In this document: piece after piece, positions 32,563 through 42,016 of the stretch | Layout of the letters: every line of letters begins with the position of its first letter | How positions within the stretch are numbered: position 1 is the stretch's first letter | DNA from: Candidatus Fermentibacterota bacterium | GTDB taxonomy: Bacteria; Fermentibacterota; Fermentibacteria; Fermentibacterales; JCC-6 | Reading direction: 5' to 3' | Length of the DNA stretch: 52,122 bases | Assembly: GCA_030609965.1 (NCBI GenBank) | Contig: JAUWSQ010000014.1 | Span: 1-52,122 of the forward strand | Program-made: the position numbers and the translations under genes | The notes under the pieces: model-generated | The model's input: only the letters and a program-made list of their open reading frames with translations | The model's database searches: none | Told to the model about the DNA's origin: nothing

Positions 32563-33816
32563 ATGTTCAGTTCAGAAGTTTATGCGAAACGAAGAAGAAG
32601 GCTGATCGAAATAATGCCGGAGGAGTTTCTGATTATTGTTCCTCCATCCACCCCAAAGCCCACAAGTGCCGACGGTAAATATTCGTACACTCCCAACCTG
32701 AACCTTGTTTACCTCACGGGAGTTGATCAGTCCGGAACATGGCTTGTCATTCATCGCAGAGCGGGAATGGATACCCGGGAGGATCTTTTCATTGATGCTT
32801 ACGACGAAACCCATGCCAAATGGATCGGATCCGTACTTACGAAGGAGGAAGCTGCCGAACGGACGGGAATAGAAAAGATCTCATTCAACAGCACGGTAGA
32901 GAAATGGATAGACAGGATAATAATGCGCTGGGGGATCGAAAAGGTATGGGTTGATTTCCCTGTCGCAGGTATTACAGGGGACAACGGCAACCGCCTGAAC
33001 TTTGCCAACAGGCTGATATCCTCCTACCCTCACCTGAAATTCGGCAGGATTTCGGGGGATATTTTCCGTTTGCGGATGATCAAGGGACCAGAAGAGCTGG
33101 AAACCATGAAGGAAGCAATTGAAATCACGCGCCAGGGGTTTCTGCATGCTCTCAAAGCGCTGAAACCGGGAATGCTCGAGTACGAGTTCGAGGCGGAGCT
33201 TCTATACGAATTTATGAAAAACGGAGAGAAGACGCCGGCATTCCCGGCTATTGTTGCCGGAGGAAGCAGGGCTACATGCCTTCATTACGCTGATAATGAC
33301 AAACCTCTTGAAGACGGGACTATGCTTCTTCTTGATTTTGGCGCAAGGAAGGATTACTACAACGCTGATATCACAAGAACATTCCCGATCAACGGTAAAT
33401 ACACTGAAAGGCAGCGAGAGCTGGTCGAAATGGTTATCGGCGTTCAGAAGGAGGCAATCCGCCTCCTCAGGCCTGGAAAACGACATTCCGATTGGAACCG
33501 CGAAGTGAAGGAATTCTTCGCAGGAATTCTCCTGAAGAAGGGCATCATTGATAACGAAGAGGACATAGAGAAGTATTATTATCACAATATCGGCCACCAT
33601 TTAGGACTGGATACACATGACGAGAATGTAATAAGTGATGAACTGAAGGCAGGGATGGTACTTACAGTAGAACCTGGTTTCTACTCGGTGGAGGAGGGAA
33701 TAGGGATAAGGATAGAGGACGATGTTCTTATAGGTGATATAGAGAACATCATACTCTCAGCGGCTATTCCCAGGGATCCTGACGAGATTGAAGCCGTATT
33801 TGCAGAAGAAGGCTGA
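32563..33816 (+). CDS. pepP: Xaa-Pro aminopeptidase (M24B)
   Basis: A 417-residue enzyme. I start at the ATG at 32563 because GGAGG lies 7 nt upstream; the ATG at 32551 overlaps the gene before it. The N-terminal domain (MPEEFLIIVPPSTP) precedes the pita-bread catalytic domain. Metal ligands are visible in LLDFGARKDYYNADITRTFP, YHNIGHHLGLDTHD, VEPGFYSVEEG and IRIEDDVLIG. It removes N-terminal residues before proline, likely helping to use peptides as nutrients with the secreted C1 protease. Confidence 0.93.
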   Translation: MFSSEVYAKRRRRLIEIMPEEFLIIVPPSTPKPTSADGKYSYTPNLNLVYLTGVDQSGTWLVIHRRAGMDTREDLFIDAYDETHAKWIGSVLTKEEAAERTGIEKISFNSTVEKWIDRIIMRWGIEKVWVDFPVAGITGDNGNRLNFANRLISSYPHLKFGRISGDIFRLRMIKGPEELETMKEAIEITRQGFLHALKALKPGMLEYEFEAELLYEFMKNGEKTPAFPAIVAGGSRATCLHYADNDKPLEDGTMLLLDFGARKDYYNADITRTFPINGKYTERQRELVEMVIGVQKEAIRLLRPGKRHSDWNREVKEFFAGILLKKGIIDNEEDIEKYYYHNIGHHLGLDTHDENVISDELKAGMVLTVEPGFYSVEEGIGIRIEDDVLIGDIENIILSAAIPRDPDEIEAVFAEEG

Positions 33817-33817
33817 A

Positions 33818-34303
33818 ATGGGACTTACTGAAATTGATCTATACTGGATGAAAATCGCCCTTGAAAAGGCAGAAGAAGCCTTTGAGGCGGAAGAAGTTCC
33901 CGTCGGAGCGGTTCTTGTGGAGTCCTCAGGCAGGTTTTTCGCTGACCGGAACAGAACAGCTGAAACCGGAATGCCTACCTCCCATGCTGAACATCTCGTA
34001 ATATCTGCTGCAGCGGAGGACAGAGAGGACTGGAGGCTTGAGGGCTGCACCCTTTATTCCACGCTTGAGCCCTGCCTGATGTGTGCCGGGCTGGCCCTGT
34101 TGTCCCGGATACCTAGGATAGTATATGGAGCCCCGGATAAACGCTTCGGTGCATTTGGATCTGTCACTGATGTTCTCAAGATGCCTGACCTCAACCACTA
34201 CCCAGAGGTATTTGGAGGATGCTGCAGTGATGAATCCGCCCAGCTTTTAAAGGAATTCTTCCGACTTGGAAGAGAAAAGAACGCAGAAAAAAGGGGAGAA
34301 TAA
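33818..34303 (+). CDS. tadA: tRNA adenosine deaminase-like (TadA family) protein
   Basis: A 161-residue zinc deaminase. The ATG at 33818 follows the previous stop by 1 nt. The catalytic motif is HAE (His56, Glu58) and zinc ligands Cys86 and Cys89 lie in EPCLMC. DLYWMKIALEKAEEAFEAEE and VPVGAVLV match TadA, which makes inosine at the wobble base of tRNA-Arg(ACG). EGCTLYSTLEPCLMCAGLAL and FGSVTDVL also fit. A broader nucleoside deaminase is possible. It overlaps the next gene by 1 nt (TAATG). Confidence 0.88.
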   Translation: MGLTEIDLYWMKIALEKAEEAFEAEEVPVGAVLVESSGRFFADRNRTAETGMPTSHAEHLVISAAAEDREDWRLEGCTLYSTLEPCLMCAGLALLSRIPRIVYGAPDKRFGAFGSVTDVLKMPDLNHYPEVFGGCCSDESAQLLKEFFRLGREKNAEKRGE

Positions 34304-35898
34304 TGACCAGTATACTTCTTGTCCTTCTGGTTTCATTCCCGGTTAGAATAGCTGTTCTGGGAGATAGAACAGGCAGGCCGGATGATGCCGAGTTCGAAAT
34401 AGCCGTGAGCGCGATAATCGAAATGGTACCGGATATTGTTCTTTCCGTCGGCGATTTTGTTGAGGGTGACGGTGATGTTGAAACAGCGGTTGAGGATTGG
34501 GAAAATATCCTCCCTGAACTGCAAAGGCTCACCACCACCTTCCCCTTCGTTTTCACACCCGGTAATAACGATATCTGGAACGAGGAGACCGCTGAGTACT
34601 GGAGGCAGTACACCGGGACCGAACCCTCAAGAATAGAGGAGATACTGGGCATCACATTCGTAGTCTGGGATTCTTCAATGGAATACGGGTTCACAGAAGA
34701 AAATCTGGAAGCTATAAAAGACCTCGTAGACGGTATAGATACCGATAACCCCTGGATCTTCGTCACGCATAAACCATTCTGGTTCATGGCATGGCAGGAT
34801 TCAACTGCTGTAAGTGAATTCAGGGGGATAATGGAGGAAGCAGCTCCCCTGGCTGTGGTTGGAGGACATATCCATCTTTTCGCCGCCGAGCGCTTGAACG
34901 GGATTCTGTACCTTTCAGCCGGACCGTCCGGCAGTGCCGTTCCGGAGCCCGACCCGGAAACGGGTAATTTCACTCAGCTCGGGTGGATGACCGTCTGGCC
35001 GGATTCGGTTGTATTTGCGGCTGTTGATGCCAGAGGAGTGCATCCTGAAACCATCAATACCGGTGAGGAAATGAACCTTGCATACCTGTACGAGGAACAG
35101 CTTATAGAGGCGAGACCCCTTGAACAGGAACTGGAATCCGCGGTCATGACGCTGGTTCCCCAGGAGAATCAGCCCAGAACAGTGATTCTGGAGATTAACC
35201 CGGGAACCTGGAATCTGAACCCGGAAACACTGGACATTGAACTTTTCGACCAACCGGTGGAACTGGTCTTTACCCAATCCCCCGAAGGCAGCCCTTACCC
35301 TTCACCTGAAATATCCGTCAGCCTGGAATACGGCGGACGGGACAAACAATTACAGTTCGACTACTCATGGCAGGTTCTACGCACAGCAAACGCTTTCTAT
35401 TCCGAAGCGGTACTTGATGGAGAGGGAGCAGAGGGAGAGTACAGGGCTCCATTCCATACGGATTTCGCGGATTACTCAGGTCAGCCCACCCAAATTCCAG
35501 CAACTCAGTTCGCAGCCGCCAATGACGGAGAGCGGCTCTTCATCTTCATGAAAATGGCGGACTGCGAGGAAGAGAGCGAAGACTACGGAGGCTTCATTTT
35601 CAACTCCCAGGAAGGCTCTGTCCTGTGGCTGAAGGTATTCAGGGACGGTTCATCGGAGGCATTGATTTTCACCGCTGAAGGAGAGCTGATCGACTGGGAG
35701 AACGGCTTTGATACTGTAATCAGTGTTGAAGATAGAAGATGGTCTATCGAGCTGGCAGTTGATATTGCTCTTCTTGAGCAAGAGGATGACTTTGCATCAG
35801 TACATGTTTACAGGTCCGCAGGAGAAGATTTCGGAACCTGGGTTTATCCCATCGATTTCTATCCTTCTTCAATGGGAAGGATCTGGCTTCAGCGGTAA
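34303..35898 (+). CDS. Metallophosphoesterase with CBM9-like C-terminal domain
   Basis: A 531-residue protein. A short hydrophobic start (MTSILLVLLVSFPV) may be a signal peptide. The calcineurin-like domain has LGDRTG, VLSVGDFVEG, PGNNDIW, THKPFWF and GGHIHLF, with all metal ligands in place. After a linker the last 190 residues form a beta-sandwich like CBM9/DOMON-type domains (APFHTDFADY, GERLFIFMKMADCEE, RRWSIELAVDIALL). It is probably periplasmic or secreted; the phosphate ester it cuts is unknown. Last gene of the four-gene operon. Confidence 0.88.
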   Translation: MTSILLVLLVSFPVRIAVLGDRTGRPDDAEFEIAVSAIIEMVPDIVLSVGDFVEGDGDVETAVEDWENILPELQRLTTTFPFVFTPGNNDIWNEETAEYWRQYTGTEPSRIEEILGITFVVWDSSMEYGFTEENLEAIKDLVDGIDTDNPWIFVTHKPFWFMAWQDSTAVSEFRGIMEEAAPLAVVGGHIHLFAAERLNGILYLSAGPSGSAVPEPDPETGNFTQLGWMTVWPDSVVFAAVDARGVHPETINTGEEMNLAYLYEEQLIEARPLEQELESAVMTLVPQENQPRTVILEINPGTWNLNPETLDIELFDQPVELVFTQSPEGSPYPSPEISVSLEYGGRDKQLQFDYSWQVLRTANAFYSEAVLDGEGAEGEYRAPFHTDFADYSGQPTQIPATQFAAANDGERLFIFMKMADCEEESEDYGGFIFNSQEGSVLWLKVFRDGSSEALIFTAEGELIDWENGFDTVISVEDRRWSIELAVDIALLEQEDDFASVHVYRSAGEDFGTWVYPIDFYPSSMGRIWLQR

Positions 35899-35905
35899 AG
35901 CGGGT

Positions 35906-36388
35906 TCAGAAGAGAAAAGAACTTGTCAGCCCGATCCACAGACCGTCGAAGTTGATTATGTTGAACTTGGCTGAGAGGTCAGCTGTGCAGGAGAAGAGGT
36001 TGAAATCCTTTCCGAGTGAGATGTAAGCGCCCGGATAGGTACCCTTCCAGACTGCGTTGAGCTCTTCTTCTATCTCTCTTGTTGCTTCAATCGAGTATAG
36101 AGCTCCCCCGGCACCAAACCTCATTCCGAGCATATTCCGGGAAGCTCCCAGGGTGAAGGGAACCATGGAATAATCGAAACCTCTTGAGGAATCGGGATCA
36201 ATATTCAGTTCAGTAAACTGCAATTCACCCTCCAGGTCAATGAAGGGCAATCCGTATCGGGCTTTCACTCCGAAGATGAAGCTGATTCCCCAGGGGTCAT
36301 CCTTGTCCTGGACAGGAATGAAGGCTCCCGCAGTGGGTCCTATCTCGAATGAGAGTATCATGATAAGGGGTAAAACGAAAAAAGACAT
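35906..36388 (-). CDS. Small outer-membrane beta-barrel-like protein
   Basis: A 160-residue protein with a signal peptide (MSFFVLPLIMILSFEIGPTA) and then alternating hydrophobic strands (WGISFIFGVKARYGLPFIDL, YSMVPFTLGASRNMLGMRFG, FNIINFDGLWIGLTSSFLF). The last residue is Phe, which is common in outer-membrane barrels. At six to eight strands it is shorter than transport porins. The function is unknown. The end is 7 nt from that of the convergent phosphoesterase gene. Confidence 0.72.
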   Translation of the reverse strand: MSFFVLPLIMILSFEIGPTAGAFIPVQDKDDPWGISFIFGVKARYGLPFIDLEGELQFTELNIDPDSSRGFDYSMVPFTLGASRNMLGMRFGAGGALYSIEATREIEEELNAVWKGTYPGAYISLGKDFNLFSCTADLSAKFNIINFDGLWIGLTSSFLF

Positions 36389-36600
36389 ACAGGCACCACC
36401 AATCCATCTGAATTCAATACTTTCCGGTCATACTCGTTTCAGTTCTTCCGGGCGTTAAAATGAGAATACAGGGCTTGTCGATAAGTGTCAATCCTGATAG
36501 CGGCTCGGGTGTATATCTGCCGGCAACGATGTTTGACTGCAGGTATTTCAGGCATAGTCTACTTGACCTTATAACTGTTGAGTATACCTGCCATAACTAC

Positions 36601-36628
36601 TTGCAATTCTAATTCTGTTGTTTATAAT
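36601..36628 (+). promoter_or_regulatory. Promoter of the AAA_14 gene
   Basis: TTGCAA at 36601-36606 and a perfect TATAAT at 36623-36628, spaced by 16 bp. The ribosome site AGGAGGG precedes the ATG at 36680. The remaining bases of 36389-36600 show nothing I can assign. Confidence 0.6.
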
Positions 36629-36679
36629 TAACACATCATGAAAGTGTAGTCATATTCTCCATTGATATAGGAGGGTTGT

Positions 36680-37921
36680 ATGAAAATACCCGAGTATATA
36701 GAGCGTCCTTTGTATCTGAACCGCATCGAACCGTATCTGGGCAAGGGGATCATAAAGGTTCTCGTTGGTCAACGACGTGTAGGCAAGAGCTACATGCTGT
36801 TCCAGCTAATGGATCGAATAACTGCAGCTGATCCTGATGTACAGGTCATTTATATCAACAAAGAACTTCACGAGTTTGCAGCTGTCCGAACCTCTGAGGA
36901 TCTGCTTTCACATGTTGAGAAACATCGCGTCAATGATCACCGCCTGGTTTTACTGATTGACGAGATTCAGGATATCATGGATTTTGAACGTGCACTGCGA
37001 AGCCTCAGTGCTCTGGGTGAAACCGAGATCATCTGCACCGGTAGTAACGCAGAGCTTCTCTCGGGTGAGCTGGCCACTCTTCTGTCAGGCAGGTATGTGG
37101 AGATCAAAGTCTACAGTCTCAGCTATGGTGAGTTTTTGCAATTTCATGGGCTTGAGAGGAGTCGGAACGCATTTTCATCATACTTGCGGTTCGGAGGACT
37201 TCCGTACCTGCGTAATCTTCCGCTTGATGAAGAAACCGTATTTGATTACCTGCGCAACATCCTTGATGCCATACTTCTCAAGGATGTGGTGGGGCGGTAT
37301 CAGATCCGCAATGTTGACTTTCTTCAGCGGCTTGCTCTTTTCCTTGCTGACAACGTAGGAAACCTGGTATCGGCCAGGAGGATCAGTGCGTTCCTGAAAT
37401 CACAAAAAGTAAATGTGAGTCACAACCTGGTGCTGGACTATCTTTCTCATCTGTGCACTGCTTTTCTTGTATTCAAAGTCCGCAGGTCGGATATCGTTGG
37501 TCGAAAGATCTTCGAGGTTGGCGAGAAGTACTACTACGAGGATCTTGGAATTCGCAATGCACTTGTCGGTTATCGATTGACAGACATCAACGGGATCTTG
37601 GAGAATGTCGTTTTCATGCATCTTAAGATTGCTGGTTACGAGGTGCATGTCGGAAAGCTCGGTGACCGAGAAGTTGATTTCGTTTGCGAAAGACATGGCG
37701 AACGCATGTATGTACAGGTAGCTTATATGATCCCGGATGACAAGGTCAGGGACAGGGAATTCGGTAACCTGCTGGGCATCCCCGACAATTATCCCAAATA
37801 TGTCGTATCAATGGATGAACCGGTGGGAGGATCGTATCAGGGGATCAGGCACATTCATGCTGAAGAATTTCTACACAGCCTTTCTTCGTCCCCGTCACCG
37901 ATTGTCGGGGTCTCTCCCTGA
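36680..37921 (+). CDS. AAA_14/DUF4143 ATPase, second copy
   Basis: A 413-residue ATPase. Walker A is GQRRVGKS at 30-37, Walker B LVLLIDEIQDIMDF, followed by IICTGSNAELLSGELATLLS. The DUF4143 part contains RFGGLPYLRNLP, LKDVVGRYQIRN and the nuclease-like YEVHVGKLGDREVDFVCERH. It is of a different subgroup from the copy at 6016-7332, so it was acquired separately rather than by local duplication. The function of the family is unknown. Confidence 0.9.
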   Translation: MKIPEYIERPLYLNRIEPYLGKGIIKVLVGQRRVGKSYMLFQLMDRITAADPDVQVIYINKELHEFAAVRTSEDLLSHVEKHRVNDHRLVLLIDEIQDIMDFERALRSLSALGETEIICTGSNAELLSGELATLLSGRYVEIKVYSLSYGEFLQFHGLERSRNAFSSYLRFGGLPYLRNLPLDEETVFDYLRNILDAILLKDVVGRYQIRNVDFLQRLALFLADNVGNLVSARRISAFLKSQKVNVSHNLVLDYLSHLCTAFLVFKVRRSDIVGRKIFEVGEKYYYEDLGIRNALVGYRLTDINGILENVVFMHLKIAGYEVHVGKLGDREVDFVCERHGERMYVQVAYMIPDDKVRDREFGNLLGIPDNYPKYVVSMDEPVGGSYQGIRHIHAEEFLHSLSSSPSPIVGVSP

Positions 37922-37929
37922 TCGCCAGA

Positions 37930-40908
37930 TTAACCGGATTTATCGGCCAGCTGTGCTCTGAAAATCCGGGAAAGAGCTTCGTCATCCTCGCAGTTCCCGA
38001 ATATCCAGAGAACTTCTATCTCTCTTTTTCTATCCAGGATGTTGAAAATTGATAAGTGACTTCCGCTGTCAGCATAATCCTCAGCGAAAAGGATCCCTTC
38101 ACTGGCGGAATGAACTTCAACAAAACCCTTTCCCGGGGTTTCCACCCGGCCCCAGCGACCGGTATCGAACCACGCACCCGCATGCTTCCTGCCCTGCCTC
38201 AGAAGAGGCTTGCTCTGTGCGGAAAGGATTCCCTTGTCATGTTCTCCTCCGGGGGAAAGGAATCCTCTGATATCGAACTCACCTCCCAGGTAGGCATCGC
38301 TAATGGCCCGGGGGCAGAAATATGTCTTGAGAATGGGCGCTTCAGGCAGCATAGAAACTCTCCATGTAAGGTAAAGAGAGCCGTACTTCTTGTGATCCAC
38401 CTTCCAGAGCATCTCCCAGCCCTTTTCCAGCAGACCACCGGCAGGAGTTTGATACTCCTTCCAACTGCAGTCAATGGAGTCGAGTCTGAAAGGTTTGTTG
38501 CGATCATTGATCTTGGGGTGAATACCTCCGAACCAGGGTTTTTCCCAGGCGAAATCGGAGGGTCCCGGATGGGAAGACATGAGATATTCAATTCCATCGA
38601 GGTGCAGGCTGTATACATGCCCGAACTCCGATGGATCGATAAGAGCTTTCAGTCTGCCGCCGGATATAGTAAGAATACCGTCCTTCTCTGAAAGCTCGGC
38701 AGGAGGCGCTGTGCTGCTGATAATCCTTATCGGATAAACGAGTTCCCTGCCGGCAATAGTAAGGGAAATATCTGCGCTACCCGCTTTGTTAACCGCTGCC
38801 GATATTGAACTTCCAGTGCTGATGGAACCTTCGGCTTCTATTGCTCCGTCTATAGATATGACCCCGCTCCGTTTTCCAAGGAGGTTATGGGAAAGCTTCA
38901 ATTCGTAACCTTCTCCCATAACAGGCTCGATATTGTGATCGATGAATTCTATCTTTTTCAATGAAGGACCGGTGTCCCAGCCAAGTATCCTTGCATCACT
39001 GAGAAGATCCTGGAGATCTCCTTTTGATAGAAGCACCCTGAAAGGAGGAGACACAACCCTTTCTCCTGGTGCTGCGATCAGCTTTTCGGTTTCAGGCCTG
39101 CCGTACTGCAATTTCTTCCAGCCGGGGAACCAGGCCATCAGGGTTTTGCTATCGCTGGACATTGCAAGCCAGGGGGCAGCCAGTTCCGCCGTATCTCTGG
39201 GGTAGTCTTCTGACCTGTCGGGAATCTGATTGTACACTTCCCGGCAGACCAGAAGCCCCTTTTTGAGAGGGATGATCCTTTTTCCGCTGATGAATGGAAA
39301 CCCTCCGTTCCAATTGGCGATAAAGCTAACCTTTTGATCAGCAGAGGATTCGTTAATGACGCTGCTTTCAACCATCATGAAACCTGCCGCGTCAAGCCTG
39401 TATCTGGCTTCAAATTTCAACCCCGGTCTCGATGGCCATGCTGTTTCAGCTATAACTTCGCCATTCCCTAATTTGATGTCGTACACCTGGTGAAGAAGAT
39501 CGGAGTTCCAATATGGTGGCCCTGCAGAGATTCTTATTGTTCCGGCAATCTTTTCCCTGTCGTCCTCACCCGGTATCCATATAGATCCCCAAACCCCTGT
39601 TCTTGATACGGCAAGGGTACTTTCCTTTCCCACGATAACTGCTGTTTTTCGGGCAAGGAAGGCTTCGGGTGCGCCAGTATAGGGGCCACAGACAAGAATG
39701 ATCTTTTCCTCCGCACCTGCTTTTCCATCCAGGAACAGGGTCAAACCCAGTTCGGCAGGTCCGCCTGTAAGCTTGGGAAGAGGGATGCTTACCTTCTGAA
39801 AGATGGTTTCTTCCAATGGGTAAGTCTCGTTCAGGAAAACCTCTCCACTTAGCCTTGCTTCCAGTCTGAAAGAATCCGTTTCTGCAAGCTTCCTGATATC
39901 CAGGGCAAGCTCTTTCTGTTCAGGCGCGATTCTGCGCACCGGAGAAGATAGAACTGAAACGGGTTCCTCAGCCCTGATACCTATCCCGATTGAAAGCGGG
40001 TTATCACCGGGCAGAAGAGTAGAAACTCTCGGGGACCTGTCCGTGTACGGAATAGGTACTTCCACCGGCTCTGGAGTGACATCGAAGCCCTCTACGGCCT
40101 CCTGAACCGTCAGGGATTTTGGTGCAGTAAGGTATTTATGTGTTTCTATCCGCAGTTCCTGCGGAAGGAAATTTCCTTCGATGCTGACTTTGACGGGTTT
40201 TCCATAGAATATTTTGCCGCTATTTCTTTTAAACGATGCCGATATTAAGGGGGTATGAAGGGAGGAAAGGATCCTTCCCCTGCGATCGAATTCAGCCCTG
40301 AAGCTATCATCTCCGATTCTGAACAGGTAATTGAAAACTTCCCGCCCCGTCCCGGTTCTCTGTTCATCAGGTTCAACTGCAAGCTCTCTGATGAAACAGC
40401 CGTACCAGTCGGTATCCTCCATGAAATCTCTGAATTCGGTCCTGCCAAGAAGGAATGGCATGTAGTTCTGCATGTAGACCATGCTGTCGGGCACCCAGAA
40501 GAACCCTGTCTTTTTGTAAAGGGGCATGGCTTTGAGGTTTGCAGGCCAGGTGTGGAGGTCAATCCGGTAATACCCTTTTTCAGCGGTTCTTCTGACAGCG
40601 TCCAGAAGGAGTTTTTTGCCAAGCTTTCTGCCGTGAAGGTCGGGCACTACATTAAGAAGAGCTACATATGCCGCATCAGGTTCGCCGCCGTAGGGCGTTG
40701 TCCGGCAGTATCCCACAACTCTGTTTCCATCGATAGCAAGCACGGTGAACAGCTTACCGGAGGAATTCTCCTCCATCTCAATGCTCTCGGCTGTGAATTC
40801 AGATGCGCCAAGAAATCCCGGTGGCCAGCCCTCTCTGCTTTCGGACCACATTCGGGCAACAGATTCAGCATGGAGCTTCGTATATACCTCAAAGCTGAAT
40901 GTTTCCAT
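37930..40908 (-). CDS. GNAT acetyltransferase fused to a very large beta-rich region
   Basis: About 992 residues, starting at the ATG at 40908 (AGAGGT upstream). The first 150 residues are a GNAT domain: FTVLAIDGNRVVGYCRTTPY and VPDLHGRKLGKKLLLDAVRR hold the acetyl-CoA loop, and MPLYKKTGFFWV is strand 6. A second helical segment reaches about 230. The other 750 residues are mainly beta, with no signal peptide and segments reminiscent of glycoside-binding sandwiches and mutarotase-like folds (GRLKALIDPSEFGHVYSLHL). I do not recognise a catalytic site there. It could modify a sugar or a sugar-decorated protein, which is inference. Confidence 0.82.
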   Translation of the reverse strand: METFSFEVYTKLHAESVARMWSESREGWPPGFLGASEFTAESIEMEENSSGKLFTVLAIDGNRVVGYCRTTPYGGEPDAAYVALLNVVPDLHGRKLGKKLLLDAVRRTAEKGYYRIDLHTWPANLKAMPLYKKTGFFWVPDSMVYMQNYMPFLLGRTEFRDFMEDTDWYGCFIRELAVEPDEQRTGTGREVFNYLFRIGDDSFRAEFDRRGRILSSLHTPLISASFKRNSGKIFYGKPVKVSIEGNFLPQELRIETHKYLTAPKSLTVQEAVEGFDVTPEPVEVPIPYTDRSPRVSTLLPGDNPLSIGIGIRAEEPVSVLSSPVRRIAPEQKELALDIRKLAETDSFRLEARLSGEVFLNETYPLEETIFQKVSIPLPKLTGGPAELGLTLFLDGKAGAEEKIILVCGPYTGAPEAFLARKTAVIVGKESTLAVSRTGVWGSIWIPGEDDREKIAGTIRISAGPPYWNSDLLHQVYDIKLGNGEVIAETAWPSRPGLKFEARYRLDAAGFMMVESSVINESSADQKVSFIANWNGGFPFISGKRIIPLKKGLLVCREVYNQIPDRSEDYPRDTAELAAPWLAMSSDSKTLMAWFPGWKKLQYGRPETEKLIAAPGERVVSPPFRVLLSKGDLQDLLSDARILGWDTGPSLKKIEFIDHNIEPVMGEGYELKLSHNLLGKRSGVISIDGAIEAEGSISTGSSISAAVNKAGSADISLTIAGRELVYPIRIISSTAPPAELSEKDGILTISGGRLKALIDPSEFGHVYSLHLDGIEYLMSSHPGPSDFAWEKPWFGGIHPKINDRNKPFRLDSIDCSWKEYQTPAGGLLEKGWEMLWKVDHKKYGSLYLTWRVSMLPEAPILKTYFCPRAISDAYLGGEFDIRGFLSPGGEHDKGILSAQSKPLLRQGRKHAGAWFDTGRWGRVETPGKGFVEVHSASEGILFAEDYADSGSHLSIFNILDRKREIEVLWIFGNCEDDEALSRIFRAQLADKSG

Positions 40909-40952
40909 CTGACCTCTTCTCATCTATTCAGAAAGGGGTTCCCGGGAGGATG

Positions 40953-41993
40953 CTATTTTCCAAGGAATAGTGAACTCAGGCTCTTTCCTTCATGCGTTCG
41001 TTTTATAGCCTCAGCGAATATCCTTGCGACGGAGAGGGTTTCAATTTTTGTGACAGGACCCCCTATAACCATTTCAGCGGCCTCAGTATCGAACTCGACC
41101 GTATCGGTTACGTACAGCTTCGTCAGGGGGCTGTTCTCGATCCTGCGAACGGCATTACAGGATAGAATGCCGTGGGTAACAAAAGCATATACCTCTTTCG
41201 CTCCCCGTTCAAATGCAATATCAGCACACATTACAAGGCTTTTACCCGAAAGAGTCTCGTCATCGTTCATGATGACAGTTCTGCCGGTAAGGTCGTCTAT
41301 ACCCTCGACTGTTCTTACGTGAGGTGTTTCGCTGTCGTCAACCCTGACCTTTTTTACATAACCTGTTTCGATGTCCGGAGATCGCCCGGCTTCCTTTAGA
41401 GAGCGGGCTACATGCATTGCCAGAAAATCGTTGTTCATGATGCTGCCCGAATCAGGGGCAACGAAAGCGAGCTTATCCGATCCAAAAGAGACTATCTTGT
41501 CAAGAAAAACCTCGTCCGCGTGAAGCTGATCAACGGGGATATTACTGAAACCCTGGCTCTGCGGGCAGTGGAGTGTCATGGTTAGAACCCGGTCTGCCTG
41601 AATCGATTCAAGCATGTCGAACATCATCTTGGCGGTTATGGCGATCCTCGGTTTATCCTTCTTATCGCTTCTTGCGTAGGGGAAATAGGGTGTTACCGCG
41701 GTTATCCTTCCAGCGCTGTCCTTGAGAGCGTATATCATCTGCAGCAGCTCCATAATGTCACCAGAAACAGTACCGAAGGCTTTTTCCCTGTCCTGAAAGA
41801 TAGACCTCTCCCCGGACTGTATAACGAACACATCCTTTTCGCGAACCGTTTCTCCAACGAAATTCACCATAAGATTTCCGTTGGAGAACTGTACAAAATC
41901 CACAGGCTCAGGCTCTATTCCGAGGATTTCACAAATACGGAATCCGAGCGTCTGGCTGGCCCTACCGCAGCATATGGCTATATTGCCGAACAT
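40953..41993 (-). CDS. prs: Ribose-phosphate pyrophosphokinase (PRPP synthetase)
   Basis: A 346-residue type I phosphoribosyltransferase-fold enzyme. N-terminal IAICCGRASQTLGFRICEIL, the ATP-binding VTPYFPYARSDKKDKPRIAI, the catalytic TLHCPQSQGFSNIP, and the PRPP loop VIMNDDETLSGKSL are present. It makes PRPP from ribose 5-phosphate and ATP for nucleotide, His and Trp synthesis. The PRPP loop and N-terminus are slightly unusual, and the protein is about 30 residues longer than the classic form, as in a divergent bacterial subgroup. Confidence 0.9.
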   Translation of the reverse strand: MFGNIAICCGRASQTLGFRICEILGIEPEPVDFVQFSNGNLMVNFVGETVREKDVFVIQSGERSIFQDREKAFGTVSGDIMELLQMIYALKDSAGRITAVTPYFPYARSDKKDKPRIAITAKMMFDMLESIQADRVLTMTLHCPQSQGFSNIPVDQLHADEVFLDKIVSFGSDKLAFVAPDSGSIMNNDFLAMHVARSLKEAGRSPDIETGYVKKVRVDDSETPHVRTVEGIDDLTGRTVIMNDDETLSGKSLVMCADIAFERGAKEVYAFVTHGILSCNAVRRIENSPLTKLYVTDTVEFDTEAAEMVIGGPVTKIETLSVARIFAEAIKRTHEGKSLSSLFLGK

Positions 41994-42016
41994 TTAATTC
42001 CCCCTATTGCAGAAAA

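Noticed and set aside
40255..41322. Plus-strand frame of 355 codons across the GNAT and prs genes
   Set aside because: It spans two well-supported genes on the other strand and the gap between them, and its translation shows no domain.
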